NCBI RefSeq assembly: GCF_025698545.1
Contig: NC_068575.1
Location: 60,521,980 to 60,585,979, forward strand
DNA length: 64,000 bases
Source of the DNA: Gossypium raimondii
Taxonomy: Eukaryota; Streptophyta; Magnoliopsida; Malvales; Malvaceae
Reading direction: 5' to 3'
The notes under the pieces are model-generated. The model did not search any database and had not been told where the DNA came from. It saw nothing but the letters and a program-made list of their open reading frames with translations. Positions 35,324 through 46,514 of the stretch are shown one piece after another. Both the position numbers and the translations under genes were made by a program. The number at the start of each line of letters is the position of its first letter. Within the stretch, counting starts at the first letter, position 1.

Positions 35324-36357
35324 TTTTGAAGCTTAAAAGAAGAAAGAATTGAAACAGTACTGTTGTGTATTTGATGGTTTCGGCTCCTTAAAAGTCAAGT
35401 GCTTTTTATTAAAGAAGAAGCCCAAGTTTCAACGTATTGCTTCATGGGCTATTTTCATAGCTCCGAAATAGGCCCTTCTGTTCCAACGAAGTACAACGCT
35501 ATTACAATGGGTGATATATTGTAAATGTCGCTAGAGCCTAAAAGCAAGGAAAAAAAACTTTTAATTAATTAAATTATAATTTTTTAAGATCAAAATGTAT
35601 ATTTATTATTATATTAATTTTAAAAAATTTTTGAAAAGATTTAATTTCAATTATATGAGTTTGAGTTCGAGGTCAGATTGTTTTTTATAGATAAGTTTAT
35701 CGCATCAAATCAATTTACTATAATTACTTTTTTACTTATTGATTGAATTCTATTCGAATAGTTGATTTTATATTTTTTCATAAATAAATTAAATAAGTTC
35801 AATTTTAATTTTATATACTATTTTTAAAATTGAATTAGATTAGTCAATCGAATAGGATCAAACGTCAAATACATAAATCCGAAACAAGATAAAAAATTAA
35901 TTAGTCCGCCAATCAAAACAAAGCAATTGAATCATTAGATTCAACCGAATTATTTAGTTTTTTTTACTTTACAAAATTTCAGAATGAACCGATGAGATGG
36001 AGATAAGACTTGCTTAGTTTGTTTATTTTCAAGATCTGTTTTTATTTCCTCATTTTTGCTTTTCCTTCTGCTGATTGAACCGGCTTTTCAAACAGTTAAT
36101 TGATCCTCGATTCATCCAGACGGTCCAGTCCGGTGTTCTCATCACTAACTTTATATCCTTGCAAATTCTCCATGTAACACTACAGTTAAATTGCAGTAAC
36201 ATCAATACGAAGTATGGGTGTATTCATCTTAGGGTGTGAATTTGAGAAATCAATTCATATACATGGATCAAGCTTAAACATTAGACATTGCTGTAAATTA
36301 CATTGAGAAAAAAAAAATTCTAAAAATGGACTAAATCACCTATTCTACAATTAAATT
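35324..36357. other. Spacer between the coiled-coil gene and the NEN-like relic
   Basis: The promoter of the 34602-35323 gene is expected at about 35324-35550. The remainder is AT-rich. GGCTTTTCAAACAGTTAATTG and nearby GGTCCAGTCCGG phrases at about 36090-36140 resemble the low-complexity repeats near 34000. No gene seen. Confidence 0.5.
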
Positions 36358-39300
36358 CTACTGACTAGAATGTATAACTAACTTTTTCGCCAATAAATGA
36401 ATACCGGCACTTTGTTGATAATCGTAAGTATCCAAGCTGAAAAATGCGTCCACGGAGATTCTGGTTCTCAATAAGTTACTGAGTTCGGTAACATCGAATT
36501 TGTCAAATATGTACTGTTGCACATTACCGAAGTGGTCTTTTCGATGTATCTCCGTGCCATATTGGGCAGTATCACCGTTGACAATAGTAGGAATGCTGAA
36601 GGAAAGAGTCAAAGAAACAATGTATTGTTGAATTGTGATTTTATGAGAAAGTAAAGAAACGAAAATGTACCGAGTTACAAGAACTTACTGCAGTCGGACA
36701 GTTGGGGTGTTGATGTAACTATAATTTCGGATCACGACATGCCTCCACTCAGAACTGCTTCCATGATCCTCGGAAAATTTCTTCGCCACAGCATCGCAAG
36801 AATCAAGGATCTCACAAAAAATCGGAGAAGCATCAACCAGAAAACTCAAACATGGCCAACCTGCCTGATCGACAAATTTTGGATTGATTCCAAATCTCAC
36901 TCGTGTAAGATTTTTGTGTAACAATTTTATCCGGTGAGTGCTGTGATAATGCAGGGTTATAGATGCACTGATGGAAGTTGTAGAAACTTCATCCAGCTCT
37001 AGGAATCCTGCATATCCACTACAACCTTCAACAGTAGCCCTTGCTGCAGAAATATCGGGAGACTGTGGCTCAGGTTTTTCTTCGGCGATGGCATCTAATT
37101 TTGAGGGCCTCGGTTTTTATTTCGTTTTTGAGTTGAGTCATGTCAAAAGGATCAGATTGAGCTGGAGTAGTCGCATCTGAATTAAACTCACCAGTGTGAC
37201 AAGTTTGAAGAGAGACTATAGGATGGTCTTCACCATTTTCAAGATCCATCAGAGATATATTAGGAACACTTTCAGAAGGCGAACTTGGAGAAAGGGTGTA
37301 CATGTCAAGGATAGGCGACTCAGAATATAACTTGCTACTACTACTTGTCGTAGGTCCCGGGGAAACTGCACAATCTGCTGTGAATATATCTGGGAGGCTT
37401 GACTCCTGTGGGTAAATAAAAGAATCGGTCAAACTATGGATAATTAATCTTACAAAACATGCCCATTTAACCATCACGAAGATAGAGATCATCCTTGACT
37501 TGTATAGACCACCAAGGTATTCAAAGACCAACTCGAAGTCACATCCATACAATGCAAACACTTTTATATCCATAGAGCAATTATAGCACATTTGCCATAT
37601 TAAACGGACATAATTAAACTACATCAAGATTAAAGGAAATGGCGGTACACAGATATAAAAGTAGTTCAGTTATACTGCTATCCACTAAATGCAAGGACTA
37701 CACAACCAGTAGGTCCAGCACCGACAATAATACAAGAAAAAAGTCACAAGAAAGGAAAACGTAGTCATAAAGAAAATCAGCTTCCTTTACGAGAGGAAAG
37801 AGGACTAGCAAAAGTTCTCAAAAGATTGACCTCAATAACTTGTAACCAAAGTGCAGACCATTATTCAAATAAGTAACAGGTAATGATCAAAAGAGGAGCT
37901 GCATTACAGACATGGTTGAAACTTGCTGAAGGATTGTAAATTCCCACTTCCAATCAAAAAGCTTATCCACATACCATATGAATAAAGCACCTATTTGATA
38001 AAATTCTCGGTTTAACTTGTCAGAAGTTACAGCAAGTCAAATATGGTTCTTAAATTTGCGAATTCGAAATAAATAACTCCTAATTAAAAAAAAAATCAAA
38101 GCCACATCCTTCAAAACAACAAAAAGGCTACTGAATTTGGCACTTAAAACTACCATACCAGGAACAAAACCGTTGCGCAGTACTTGAGAACTTCAAGGTT
38201 CATGCGAACATCATATGCATCCAAGCTCCTGAATAATCATAACAAAACGTTTATATCAAGGCAACATAAATTGCCACTACTATCATAGGTGAAAATAGTT
38301 TATATTCATCTTCAACTTGCCTATGTGTCTGTTTTCCAAGCCCAAAATAGTTTGCAAGGGTTTCCATCTGCATAGAAGTACATAAATATGTCATCAACCA
38401 AAACTTCATATCAATCCTAAAACTTATAATGTGTTAATTAGCAAATTGCATGCTGTTAAGAAACCAAATGATTAAGCAAGAATCTCAAACTTGTTAGGCA
38501 CCTGAACAACATATATTGCAACAGAATTTCCATGCCCCCCATGGTATGTTTATAACTCAGACAAACACAAAAGCAGCAAGATTGGAAGTGGTAATTGATC
38601 ATATTGGATATTTTTGTAGATTTTGATAGTTTGGGTTGTATTTAGGTGAACATTTACCACATCTATTCTATAAGTAGGAAATAACCGAGTCTAAATTAGG
38701 ATCAGATTCGAGTTCAAGTTCAAGACATTTTCGGGCATAGCTTATAGTCTTTACCAACACAACTTGGCTGTGTGTCATAGTCCTAGAGAGGAACCATGAA
38801 TCTCGTAACGGTTCAGTATTAAAGTTTGACTAGGTATTATAAGTGTTCAAACCATCTTCAACCTATGAGTCAACTTTAGTGCAGAAAGCCGTGTGACCCA
38901 ATAAGCGGAAGCAGACAATACTATGTAGGTTAATGTCGAGTGTGACATTTCATATCAAAGTCGATTACGAGGGAATCAACTATGTGCTAAAGAGGAGTCT
39001 TGAATCCTATATCGGTTGTGTTCTAAAGTTCGACTAGGTATATATAAGTGATCACACGATTTTCATTTCAATATGAAGGTTGTCCTTTGTGTTTGAAAAC
39101 TGTAAGCTCCAATCGGCCAAAACAAGCAAACATCCACATATCAGCCAAAAGAAAACCCTAAACTTCAATAGTTTACTGAATTCAGTTTCCACAACTTATT
39201 TTTCATAAAATCGACGATGAAGCTAAGGTTTCTAATACGAACAAAACATACCTTCATGTCACCGGCTCTCCTGCCAAATTTTTGAGTCAACAACGCCAGT

Positions 39301-39637
39301 GAATCAATGATTCCCTTAGGTTCCGGCGCCGGCCTACCAATCTTCTCGAAAGCTTCCCTTATTCTCACGCAGTCAAACTTCACTATATTATGCCCCGCCC
39401 ACACCCTTCCTACAGAAAACAAACTTATATTTTAAAGCTTCAAACATTTGAAAAAGGAAAAGAAAAAGAAGATGAATTTTGAGTGTGAGCGACGGACCGT
39501 GGAGGAAACCGTAAACTTCTTCGGCGATATCGGAAAAGGAACGTGCCTCGGCAACGGCATCTCGGGTGATATCGTTACAGCGAACGGAATCGAGGCAAAT
39601 GGAAGAGAGGTAGTCGGATCGGACAAGGGATGGTGAA
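36358..39637 (-). pseudogene. NEN-like: NEN-like DEDD exonuclease gene, 5'-truncated and frameshifted
   Basis: Related to Arabidopsis NEN1-4, DEDDh exonuclease-domain proteins; NEN4 degrades nuclei in sieve elements. Coding pieces on the minus strand: 39637-39498, 39409-39252, 38367-38321, 38228-38159, 37405-36689, 36595-36358. Readable blocks are VRCNDITRDAVAEA, GHNIVKFDCVRI, IDSLALLTQKFGRRAGDMK, HRSLDAYDVRMNLEVLKYC, VRFGINPKFVDQAGWPCLSF and YDYQQSAGIHLLAKKLVIHS. Homology starts at SPSLVRSDYL. The upstream part of exon 1, which should carry the first catalytic motif (FDLET), is absent, and a stop with no Met lies just upstream. Exon 5 is 717 bp where phase needs 716; one extra A in the AAAA run at about 37090-37094 shifts the frame from KTEALK to LDAIAEEKPEPQ. 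The intron after 38321 starts with GC (AG|GCAAGT). Other splice sites are good, so decay is recent, or a shortened protein is still made. Confidence 0.85.
38785..39070 (+). repeat. Two diverged copies of a short repeat in the NEN-like intron 2
   Basis: GAGGAACCATGAATCTCGTA with AAAGTTTGACTAGGTATTAT (about 38788-38842) is echoed by GAGGAGTCTTGAATCCTATA with AAAGTTCGACTAGGTATATA (about 38990-39045). The intron 38368-39251 is long for this gene. These copies suggest an old repeat insertion that was partly duplicated. Ends were not resolved. Confidence 0.55.
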
Positions 39638-41382
39638 TTATTTTTAAGAGATCACATTCAATAAATTTAAACTTTGAAATCTAATATTTATAATTTTGTT
39701 TTAAAAATATATTATTCATTGCAAACTATGATTAAAACTTTAACCACTCCATAATGAAAAAAAACACTTTATTGAGTCCCTCATTTTCAACTGTTGTTTT
39801 CAAAATCAAATCAGTCGGTCAAATTGAGAATTAGTTATAATATTAATTTGGAGAGAGATTAAATTAATTAATTTGTGTATTAATACAGAGTTTTTAAATC
39901 GTGTTATAAGATTGATTGAATCAATTTTTTTTATTTTTTTAAGTTAATAATTTATTTGATTAAACCATAAATTATTGACCTATTCGATTTCACCACCTAT
40001 TCAATTCTAAAATCCTTATTTTCAACTAGTTCTACATAGTTTGGCCTGGGGGAACGACACAGTTAGGGATGGCGGAGGGAGCGGTGGAGGGGGCAGGGCA
40101 GGAGGTCTATGTCTATCCATGTCATCAACCAATGTGGGACCCCCATGGGACAATCATGTCAACTTGTCCGCCAGACATTGGGCGATGACGCAACAACTCA
40201 AAACGTGAAATGGGCTTGGCAGTGGGCCCCACTTGATTACGTGTCGACCGTTAAGAATGGCCGCCTAACTTCGACCTCATCTTTCTTTTGTGGGCTCACC
40301 CCAATCAAAAAATACTTGATTAAGACTTAGCGCTAGTGGTGGGGCTGCTTAATACGAATTGACGTATTTACCCTTAAGGGTACTAATATGTGTAATAATG
40401 TAATAGAGCCATGTAAAATTTTATTTAATCTTTAAAAAATCTTTGATTAGTTTGGTCTTAATCCGATCATGTCGTGTAGGTCTCTAAATTGTATTTCGGG
40501 TGGCATGTGTATAGGTTTTGGGACACTATTTTCTCACGTGCCTAAAAATCCTCTGTTATTTTAACCTAACATAATTTTTTTATTTTTTAATATTATATGT
40601 TGAAACAATTACAATTTATAATTATATTAATAAATGAAAACTATAAAAGAAACGAATAAAACTCACAAAAGATATAAACACATAGCAACTGAACATGATA
40701 AAACTAAAAAGAGTACAAAACAATTATTTTGGTGAGATTAAATACTCATACATCGCAATTGTACTTGGTCGAACTAATTTAACAAAATATAAAGGAGTTA
40801 ATGAATTACGAAATTAATGATTCGGTAATTTTTAACAAGAGATTCATCGGGCTAATATACCTATTTTTCAATATTTTTAACAAGAGATTCATCGGGCTAA
40901 TATACCTATTTTTCAATATATAAAGACTAATCGATTTATTTTTTAAGTAAAATGAACAAAATACCATCCAACTTGTAATATAAATATTTGCATACTACTC
41001 TTACCGAGATTGATTTTATAATTAATAAGTTAAAAATCACCGTTCTTTTATTCAATTTTGTTTTTTATATGCTTTTTAATATTATATTCTATAGCATCCC
41101 CTGGTTAGGCTTTAATTCACTTTTCCTCTGTTTTTCGCACATCAACAATCTCAAGCCCCTCGTTATTTTTAAGTTGCACAGAATGTATAAAAATTACAAT
41201 TAATTTCATCCCATTATGCTCCAATTTTCCAAAACAAGAAAAAAAGTTTCGATTAAGAAAAATCTATACAACGATTCAACTCACCATCTTTTCCAAACAA
41301 TAACAGCAACATGAAAGCTTAATCTTCTAAGTTTATACATTTTCGTTTCAATCCATCAAATGTTTTTTTTTTCCCCTTAAAT
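39638..41382. other. Spacer upstream of the NEN-like relic and downstream of the NAC gene
   Basis: 39645-40020 is AT-rich and shows none of the missing NEN exon. 40020-40330 is a GC-richer island with ACGTGTCGACC and a GGAGGGAGCGG-rich stretch. It could be the remains of the NEN-like promoter or unrelated single-copy DNA; its short open frame is not supported. 40400-41382 is AT-rich. 40918-40975 resembles the interior of the Mutator-type MITE family (AAAATGAACAAAATACCATCC). Confidence 0.5.
40828..40917 (+). repeat. Perfect 45-bp tandem duplication
   Basis: The 45-bp block starting ATTTTTAACAAGAGATTCAT and ending CTATTTTTCAAT occurs at 40828-40872 and again at 40873-40917 with no difference by eye. 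It lies in spacer DNA. The identity suggests a recent replication slip. Confidence 0.9.
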
Positions 41383-42562
41383 TCAGTAATGCCAAAAACA
41401 ATCAAGATCCACTGGTCCAGCTGAAGAAGAAGAAGGTGCATGTTGATCATCAAATGGCTTCTTTCCACTCTCCAGATTCGATACAAATAACATTTCTGGT
41501 TTCCTAACAATCTCCCTCTCCGCTTGAACCTTCGCTCCATGGTTTTCAATCAAAGTCCTCAACATGGACTGTTCTTGCACCGAACCAAGGGATTCAAACT
41601 CAGCAGCGTAGAACGGGTTTTGCGGGAGAACGTGACAAGGATTCGACGAAACGTGAAGAGTGCGATAATTGAAATTGTGATCGATCGTGATTTGTTGGTT
41701 TGTTTGAGAACCGATAGGATTGGAGAAGCAGGGCACGTATGTTGAATCGGCGAAAACAGGTTCGCTTTTGCCGCCATTGTATGGTGAAGAATCCATTAAT
41801 GGTGGTAAACCAGTAGCAGGACCTAATTCATTGCTTAAACAACTAGCCTTAACCAGGCTTGAAATAGGAATTTTTTTCCCATCTGAACTCTTTTGAAATA
41901 CCCTGCAAATCACCCATTCATTCTGCCAAAAAAAAAACCTCCATTAACAAGTTGATTCATATAATCTTTCTTAAGAAAGTGAATTAATGATTTACCTTGG
42001 CAGTTTTAGGGAGATTTTGGATTGAGAATTTGCCATCAAGTCTATATTCATGCATGACCCAATTGGTTTTAGCTCCTTTAGGAGCTCTGCCTTGGTAAAA
42101 AACAAGAGTTTTCTTCATTCCAACCAATGATTTTCCCATGTAAATCTCTTTATCTTTCCCAGTGGCTTTCCAATACCCAGAATCAGTGGCTCTATTTGTT
42201 CTCAAACCAGTTGGGTATTTTCTATCTCTCACACAGAAAAAATACCATTCTTTTTCTCCCATTTTCGCCTTCCCTGTTTTCCAAGAAAAAAAACAAAGAG
42301 AAAGTGTTAGAATAGAAAATTCCCGGGAAACAAACACACCTAGGACAAAAAAAGGAAATAGAAAAGTGAAAGAAGAATCTTAACATGGTAAATCCCAGGG
42401 CTCAGATTTGTTCAAATCCACCTCTCCAATAGCTATTGAACTGAAATTGATGCCAAGAACTTTTTTGTATAAATATTGGTGAATTAGCTCTTCATCTGTT
42501 GGGTGAAATCTGAAACCTGGGGGCAAATCCATTTTATCATCTTCTTCACCAATGTTTGCCAT
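41383..42562 (-). CDS. NAC transcription factor, ORE1/NAC100 subgroup, miR164-type target
   Basis: Three exons on the minus strand (42562-42385, 42273-41996, 41922-41383) give 331 residues. The NAC DNA-binding domain covers about residues 13-162: [19 protein letters not shown] (A), [16 protein letters not shown] (B), [20 protein letters not shown] (C), the [11 protein letters not shown] and [16 protein letters not shown] blocks (C/D), [11 protein letters not shown] (D), [11 protein letters not shown] (E). Intron positions are the usual ones for the family. The C-terminal half is a variable activation region ending in VDLDCFWHY, matching the LDC(V/F)W end of ORE1/NAC100 proteins. In Arabidopsis these control senescence, cell death and organ boundaries in the nucleus. 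A near-perfect miR164 site in exon 3 supports post-transcriptional control. Divergence in the C-terminal half prevents naming one ortholog. Confidence 0.94.
41721..41741 (-). promoter_or_regulatory. miR164 target site in the NAC exon 3
   Basis: The minus-strand mRNA reads ACGTGCCCTGCTTCTCCA at 41738-41721, an 18-nt perfect complement to the 5' 18 nt of miR164 as I remember it. The remaining three bases at the miRNA 3' end do not pair. The site codes for TYVPCFSN, the position where ORE1, CUC and NAM genes carry theirs. Cleavage in this position is known for the family; here it is predicted. Confidence 0.88.
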
Positions 42563-44214
42563 TTCTTCAATTTGATCAAAATCTTGGTTCCAATCAGAAT
42601 TCTCAGCTTAAAATCCTAACAGAACCCACACTTTATATATAAACAAACAGCTGAAATATTTCCCAAAGCACCTAAAAAGAGAAAAAAAAAACAGCAGATA
42701 AAGAACTCAAAAGGGATTCAAATGGAAATATGTGCAACAAAGCAATAAGGAGAAAGGTTATATAAAGCTAAGTTGGAGGTGAAAAAAGCCAAGGATTAAG
42801 AGAAAAGTGAGAAGCCATGGAAGTAAAAAGTAGTAAACCTAAAATATGGATAGGTTTTAAAGAGAAAAGAAAATGAAAGGGGGCAAAATAATATGTAGTC
42901 CCTAAATTTGGTAACTTTTCTCATCTTGGTCCCTGAATATTTTTGTCCATATTAATCCTTGAACTTGGCATCTTTTCTCAATTTGTTTCCTGAACTTAGA
43001 TATTATTAAGGAATGATGATCATGTGGCACTCCTATTTTTTTTTGTTTTGGAAAATATAAATTTTCATAATTTATTTATAATTTTAGTTTTTTAGATTAT
43101 ATATATTTAAAACTTTCTGGTGATGATGTGGAATAATCTTAAAAGTGTCACTATAGAATTCAAGTTCAAAACCCAATTGAGAAAAGATGCTAAATTTTGA
43201 GACTAACGTGAATTAAATAAATAAGGGACTAAATTGTAAAAAATTGATAAAATCAAGATCAAATGTTGTTTTATCCCAAAAGGAAAATAAATAAATAAAT
43301 AAATAAAAGCGTTGCTTGATATTATTCTGTCCGTGAAGACAGAAGAGAAAGATACGTAGTATTTAAGGCAACCCGGTAAGGTCTTTAATAATAATAATAA
43401 TAATACGTGATGTAGCAAGAAGAACCTCTAAGTTAAAAGGAATTTGAACATGAATTGGATTTAGAATTTAAGGTTTGAAATTTGAGCTCGGTTTCAAATT
43501 TAACTTTGACTTTTTAAAAAGAATTAGATTATTTAAAAGTTTATTTAATTAGCTCATTCAGTTTTAGTTCAATTGATATTAATATTGTTGTTAGTGTAGG
43601 AAGATGTGCGTTCAAATGTGTTAAAATATTATGATAAGTTATGAGTAATTCTAGACATTGTATCAACTTTACAATTTTAAGATACTTTCACAATTAAATT
43701 AGATTTATTTAATTTAAATTTTTTTAGTTTTTAATGATGTTATATTATTTGATTCATATATACATTATCGTAAAATATACACTATAATATAATTATTGTA
43801 ATACAACTAATGATGATGACTATAATTTTATTCTATCCTACCTAATTGTTTGATTAGAGACAATTCTGAAAAAATCATGCATCTAGTTTTCATCATAAGA
43901 TGGTAAATGTATTAAACACAAATAATAATAAATAATGACTTCTAAATTTGAATTAATACTTACATTTACTGCATTTTCAATAAGTTTCATATGTTATGAT
44001 AAATTATATAACGTTATTTAGGCTTAATGTATGGTACCTGACTTTGATATTTATTTTCTAATGTCATATATGTTTTTTTTTTTTCGATGCAATATTAGGG
44101 GTAAGGAATGAGGTAATATGGTTTGAATCTATGTCAAGTAGGGGCTTGACAAGACTTTTAATTACCACTCCATTCAAGTCAAGACAATGGCATGTGTTGT
44201 TTTTAGGTCTAATG
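42563..44214. other. NAC promoter and AT-rich spacer
   Basis: The NAC leader and promoter should occupy about 42563-42900. At 42895-43000 short phrases (AGTCCCTAAATTTGG, TTGGTCCCTGAATATTTTTG) look like old MITE sequence. There are AAAT repeats near 43288-43308 and an AAT microsatellite near 43386-43403. No gene seen. Confidence 0.5.
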
Positions 44215-44544
44215 TATTACTTGTATTTGATAAAAGTAATATATTTTGAAATTTGAAGATAACAGTGTTAACCTTTTAGTTTTAATTCAAGTTTTAAAGT
44301 TAATTTGATGAAAATTCACAATTAGTTAGTAATATTAGTAATTAACTTAGTTTTTTCACCCAGATAATATAAAATAAATAAATAATTACTGAAATAGGAT
44401 AGGAAAACAATTAATTACCGAACTAGGCATTTGCTACAGTAAATCACTGGTGCCGCCTAACCAATCAACGGTACCACCCTCACTTCCCTCCAATCATTGC
44501 AGCATGATTACTTTTTTTTTAAAAAAAAATTGGTGTCACTACTG

Positions 44545-45905
44545 TGTAAGGCACTAGTAATATTTTTAGTATTCTTTTAGTTGAAAATTTAACAAGTTAG
44601 TTTAGCTGGTTAGATAGTTAAGTGTTAGAGTTTTTATCTCTAAGTCTCATGTTCGATTCCTCTTTTACTCATATTTGCATTTTTTGGTACAACCACTAGG
44701 CAACATCAGTAATATTTTTAATATTTTTTTAGTTGAAAAATTAATAAGTTAGTTTATTTGGTTAGATTAGACTTGTCCATGGGTCGGGCGGCCCGGCCCG
44801 ACTCGACAGCCCGCTCGAAATATGAGAGAGTTCGGGTAAAAATATAGGCCCGAAATATGAGCTTAGGTAAAAATTGAGGCTCGTTTAGAAAACGGGCCGG
44901 GCCTCGGGTAAATTTTTTTGGCCCGGGCCCGGCCCAGCCCAAAAATATATTAAATATATATTTTAAATATAATAGTTTTTTATTTAAGTTTTATTTACTT
45001 TTATTTCCTTATTGGCCAACTAATTTATTCAACTAATAGTTTTTTTATTTTAAGTTTCATTTACTTTCATTTCCTTATTTTTAAATTATAATAGTTTTTA
45101 TTTTAAGTTTTTTATTTGTCCAACTAATTTATGTATAAATAAGAAATAGAACAGATTTGCTTATTGGCCGGAAATATCAAAATAGAAATAGAAATGAAAT
45201 AAATAAATCCATGTATTGTATGAGTTTAATCATACATAACTCCGATTAAAGGAAAGAGACCCACTCACTTACTAACAATTAATACAATCAAGTTTGTTAC
45301 AAAATAATAATAATAAAATAATAATAATAATAAAACATCAAGTTTGTTTTACTAATCAAATGTTAGATTTTGTTACAACAATTAATACAAAATAATAATA
45401 AAATATCAAGTTTATTTTACTAATCAAATGTTAGATTTTGTTACAACAATTAATACAATTAATTCAATTAACAATTAATACAATTAATAATTTGATAATT
45501 TTACTAATCAAATGTTAGATTTTGTTACAACAATTAATACAATTAACAATTAATAATTTGATATATTTTACTAACAATTAATTTTAATAACAATTAGTTT
45601 TAATTTTATTTAAAAAATTTTAATTTTAATTAAAAACGGGCTGGGCCGGGCTCGGGCCCCATATTTTTCTCCGGGTTGGGCCTAGACAAAATCTCAGGCC
45701 CATATTTCGAGCCGGACCGGGCCGGGCCTATGAGGCGGGCCAAAATTTTTCTGGGCCTGGCCCGGCCCATGGACACCTCTAGGTTAGATGGTTAAATGTT
45801 AGAGTTTTTATTTCTAAGTCTCAGGTTCGATTCTTCTCTTATTCATATTTGTATTTTTTGGTGCAACCACTGTGTTAGGCGACACAAGTAATATTTTTAA
45901 TACTT
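44545..45905 (+). repeat. Two tandem SINE-like (tRNA-like) units of about 150 bp, the second split by hAT
   Basis: Unit 1 (about 44545-44695) has an A-box-like TAGTTTAGCTGG (44598-44609) and a B-box-like TGTTCGATTCC (44650-44660), followed by TTTGCATTTTTTGGTACAAC. Unit 2 repeats the order GTAATATTTTTA, AGTTGAAAA, AAGTTAGTTTA, GGTTAGAT. It is broken by the hAT element, then resumes at 45782 with GGTTAGATGGTTAAATG, TCAGGTTCGATTC and TTTGGTGCAACCAC. The pattern fits a tRNA-derived SINE pair. Confidence 0.65.
44768..45781. mobile_element. Non-autonomous hAT element (1,014 bp) with 8-bp target duplication
   Basis: The element starts TAGACTTGTCCATGGG and ends CCCATGGACACCTCTA, an imperfect terminal inverted repeat (TAGA..TGTCCATGG). 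It is flanked by identical GGTTAGAT at 44760-44767 and 45782-45789, an 8-bp duplication typical of hAT. About 170 bp at each end form diverged GC-rich inverted arms with GGGCCGGGC-type motifs. The middle is AT-rich with AAT repeats and direct repeats of CAAATGTTAGATTTTGTTAC. There is no transposase. The insertion interrupts a SINE-like unit and so is younger than it. Confidence 0.88.
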
Positions 45906-46094
45906 TTTGTAACAGCCTGTTTTCAGTGAAATCGGAATAGTTCAATGATTGGAGGGGAAGTGAGGGTGGTGCCGTCGATTGGTCAGGCAGTAACGGTAGA
46001 TTACTATAGCAAATGCCTAGTTTGGTAATTAATTGTTTAATTCTTATCCTATTTCAATAACTAATTAATTATTTTATATTATTTGAGTAAAAAT

Positions 46095-46325
46095 CTCAAT
46101 TAATTTTCATCAAATCAACCGTAAAGCCCATATTAAATCACACCCATTAAACTGTATTTGACAAATTAAATGTAAAATTAAACAAATTCACAATTAACAC
46201 TAATTTTGTTCTATTAACAAGATCATGAAAATTAAAATATAATAATATTAGTAATTAACTTTCACTAGGTCAATCCTAAAACCGAATTAAATACTAAAAA
46301 TTAATATTATTATCTTTTGGTACCA
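46095..46325 (+). repeat. Dispersed AT-rich repeat, copy B
   Basis: Same family and strand as 21700-21955. It overlaps the right arm of the inverted-arm element 44215-46360, which suggests that this arm gave rise to, or derives from, a separately mobile short element. Confidence 0.55.
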
Positions 46326-46514
46326 AACTCTATAACTTTTATTAAATGTAGGTACTAAATTGGACAAAACAAATACGTATATCAAATTAATACAAAATAT
46401 AAAACTCAAGTGTCTATCATTTATTAATAAGTAATATTTGTAATTTTATTGGAAAACTTGAAATTTTACATTTTTTTATTGGTGGAGTGATATTTAAGAG
46501 AAAAAATATTATTG

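Larger units (their letters stand above)
44215..46360. mobile_element. Non-coding element with long inverted arms, interrupted by a hAT insertion
   Basis: The left arm at about 44215-44510 and the right arm at about 45925-46360 are inverted copies. For example CAATCATTGCAG and CACCCTCACTTCCCTCCAATC on the left pair with CAATGATTGGAGGGGAAG and GTGAGGGTGGTG on the right. GCATTTGCTACAGTAAATCA pairs with GTAGATTACTATAGCAAATGC. The left arm carries a deletion relative to the right. The loop holds tRNA-like repeat units and the hAT element 44768-45781. Without the hAT insertion the element would be about 1.1 kb. No coding region or clear target duplication was found, so the superfamily is not assigned. 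Confidence 0.7.

Noticed and set aside
39448-39636. 62-residue plus-strand frame and a 64-residue minus-strand frame starting at 39626
   Set aside because: Wrong frames over NEN-like exon 1; the correct frame is PSLVRSDYL..VRCNDITRDAV on the minus strand.
40109-40330. 73-residue plus-strand frame in the GC-rich island
   Set aside because: No recognisable domain, no exon partners; likely chance in higher-GC DNA.
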